Source: Candidatus Rifleibacteriota bacterium (GTDB lineage: Bacteria > Muiribacteriota > Ozemobacteria > Ozemobacterales > Ozemobacteraceae). From it: a stretch of 50,079 nt of DNA. The notes beneath the pieces were generated by a model. The model did no database searches and was not told where the DNA came from. It worked only from the letters and a program-made list of their open reading frames with translations. This document shows positions 48,944 through 50,079 of this stretch, piece by piece. The stretch is from positions 1 through 50,079 of the forward strand of contig JAHISQ010000013.1 in assembly GCA_018818125.1 (NCBI GenBank), in the 5' to 3' direction. Position 1 is the stretch's first letter; each line of letters begins with the position of its first letter. The position numbers and the translations under genes were made by a program.

Positions 48944-50079
48944 TCAGGCAGCAGTGTGGTGAATGATAAGAAGGCTGACATCATCAGCACATTCTCCCCT
49001 GCTTACCAGCTTAAAATACTCTTCGAGGAAATGGCTGCTGAAAGTTTGCGGATCAGCAGATTTTGTGCGCCTAAGCAGGTCTGCTATCTGTTCTGCATTC
49101 ACAGCGGCGTTACGCAATATACCACCAGTGAAGCAAACCAGGCTTTGCCCCTCTTCAAGCTTCACGCAGGTTGATTTCCAGTTTGCATTTTCTGGAGATC
49201 CAGCTGGTAACGATTGTAGACGCAATTCTGTGAGCACATCGGCCCTGTGGTCAATAATAATTGGGTTCGGCAGGCCGGCATTAACTATTTGTAGTTCACT
49301 GCCATTGCCAAACACAATATATTGCAGGCAAAAGGTCTTGTACTGGCCCTCTCGGCTACTCCTGAGGATGAGATCATGCAGACCCGCCACAAAATCCTCT
49401 GGTTCGCTGCTGAGTTCATGCAATTGCATAATTGCAGATTTAACAAAGGCAAGAATCAAGCTGGTGCCGGCACCGCGCTCTGGCACGTCGCCAAGCACCA
49501 GTGAAGGCGTTCCCTGATCGGTTTCGCAAACTTCAAAATAATCGCCGCCCATTCCAGCCAGGGATATGGTCTGCCCAAAAAAGTTCAATTTACCTGCGCT
49601 TAGGGGCTCTGCCATCTGTGTCATCAGCTTTTCCTGAACAATAGAAGCAACATGCATTTCTTCGAGATCAACAAGCGTATCATTAAAAATGCTGGCCAGA
49701 TGCCCAAATTCGTCACCACCAAGGTCAGGCAGGCGATACGCGAAGTTACGTTCGCGAAGCGCGGTGATGCCAAGTTGCAATGCGCCCAAAGGCCTGAGAA
49801 TGCTGCCGGATACGAACAAGCCTAATGAAATAGAGATCAGCAAGCTTATCAAAACCAGCCAAGTCAGCAACTGCTTTTTGCTGGCAACCTGCTGATCGAC
49901 ACGAGCTACCGGAAACAAAGCCAGAAGCCTTATGGTAGACATAAGAATGCATTTGTGTCCGGCAAGCAGGTATTCGACACCATCAAGGACGCAAAATTCC
50001 GGTCGATTAACTGCGCGCTCCCGTAGCTTTAAAGAAAAATCTTTAAGACGCTGGTTTTGCAGAATTTCTTCAGGAAAGC
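48944..50079 (-). CDS. Membrane PP2C/SpoIIE-type phosphatase with HAMP, N-terminus beyond the window
   Basis: The frame is open to the right edge, so the internal ATG at 49942 need not be the start; upstream codons read EFCVLDGVEYLLAG, part of an extracytoplasmic sensor. A membrane helix follows (LLTWLVLISLLISISLGLFV), then HAMP (RPLGALQLGITALRERNFAY) and a PP2C domain with GGDYFEV, LVLGDVPERGAG and ADDVSLLIIH. The usual TDG aspartate is replaced in CFTGGILRN, so one metal ligand is missing. It may be a weak phosphatase, a pseudophosphatase or metal-dependent in another way. It converges on the PfpI gene with 25 bases between. The RsbW/STAS pair less than 2 kb away is a natural partner. Confidence 0.85.
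   Translation of the reverse strand, partial: FPEEILQNQRLKDFSLKLRERAVNRPEFCVLDGVEYLLAGHKCILMSTIRLLALFPVARVDQQVASKKQLLTWLVLISLLISISLGLFVSGSILRPLGALQLGITALRERNFAYRLPDLGGDEFGHLASIFNDTLVDLEEMHVASIVQEKLMTQMAEPLSAGKLNFFGQTISLAGMGGDYFEVCETDQGTPSLVLGDVPERGAGTSLILAFVKSAIMQLHELSSEPEDFVAGLHDLILRSSREGQYKTFCLQYIVFGNGSELQIVNAGLPNPIIIDHRADVLTELRLQSLPAGSPENANWKSTCVKLEEGQSLVCFTGGILRNAAVNAEQIADLLRRTKSADPQTFSSHFLEEYFKLVSRGECADDVSLLIIHHTAA

Overview
ORGANISM. The window looks like a chromosomal segment of a diderm (Gram-negative-type) bacterium. It carries a signal-peptide beta-barrel protein ending in phenylalanine, several lipobox lipoproteins, Cache-type chemoreceptors, and densely overlapping operons with GTG and TTG starts. 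Base composition looks balanced by eye. I saw no rRNA, tRNA, CRISPR array, integrase or transposase. The phylum cannot be fixed from sequence alone; an uncultured lineage such as Candidatus Riflebacteria/Ozemobacteria is a low-confidence guess.

LAYOUT. (1) 1-6.7 kb: the tail of an ADP-ribosylglycohydrolase, then a two-component cluster with an intact NarL-type regulator, a small membrane histidine kinase, a chimeric and frameshifted second NarL-type regulator, and a large PAS-rich hybrid kinase. (2) 7-12.7 kb: a small HD hydrolase, a MerR regulator translationally coupled to a VIT-VWA protein, an ankyrin lipoprotein, a glycosyltransferase and an alpha/beta hydrolase. (3) 12.9-19.6 kb: three paralogous lipoproteins built from an unknown N-terminal domain plus two or four antibiotic-biosynthesis-monooxygenase (ABM) domains. 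They share leader sequences, and a relic between two of them records a tandem duplication. (4) 19.8-21.4 kb: a beta-barrel protein, divergent from the next block. (5) 21.6-31.7 kb: a seven-gene chemosensory operon in exact Wsp order (MCP, CheW, CheR-TPR, CheW, CheA-REC, CheB, output regulator). The output protein keeps a WspR-like receiver but carries a PP2C/SpoIIE phosphatase instead of the GGDEF diguanylate cyclase. (6) 31.7-36.4 kb: an LtrA-family membrane protein, a CoA-transferase and a second WspA-type chemoreceptor. (7) 36.8-42.5 kb: a run of small enzymes (cupins, DJ-1/PfpI, 4-OT tautomerases, a TPP enzyme, a ferredoxin-like isomerase, a CMD protein) with a fourth ABM lipoprotein inside it. 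(8) 42.7-47.7 kb: an AGE-like (alpha/alpha)6-barrel protein, a GlgX debranching enzyme, then a STAS anti-sigma-factor antagonist and an RsbW-like kinase. (9) 47.8-50.1 kb: a VOC protein, a second PfpI protein and a membrane PP2C cut by the window edge.

HOW IT MAY FIT TOGETHER. The strongest candidate for an undescribed system is a Wsp-type array whose output is protein dephosphorylation rather than c-di-GMP. Dephosphorylation is the classic input to a STAS/RsbW partner switch, and both partner-switch proteins lie downstream on the same strand. Signals would pass from MCP to CheA to REC-PP2C to STAS to the RsbW-like kinase and then to an unseen sigma factor or other target. That wiring is inference; the gene order, domains and motifs are seen. 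The poly-ABM lipoproteins and the small-enzyme operon form a second theme, probably reactive small-molecule (carbonyl, quinone or aromatic) chemistry partly at the cell envelope.
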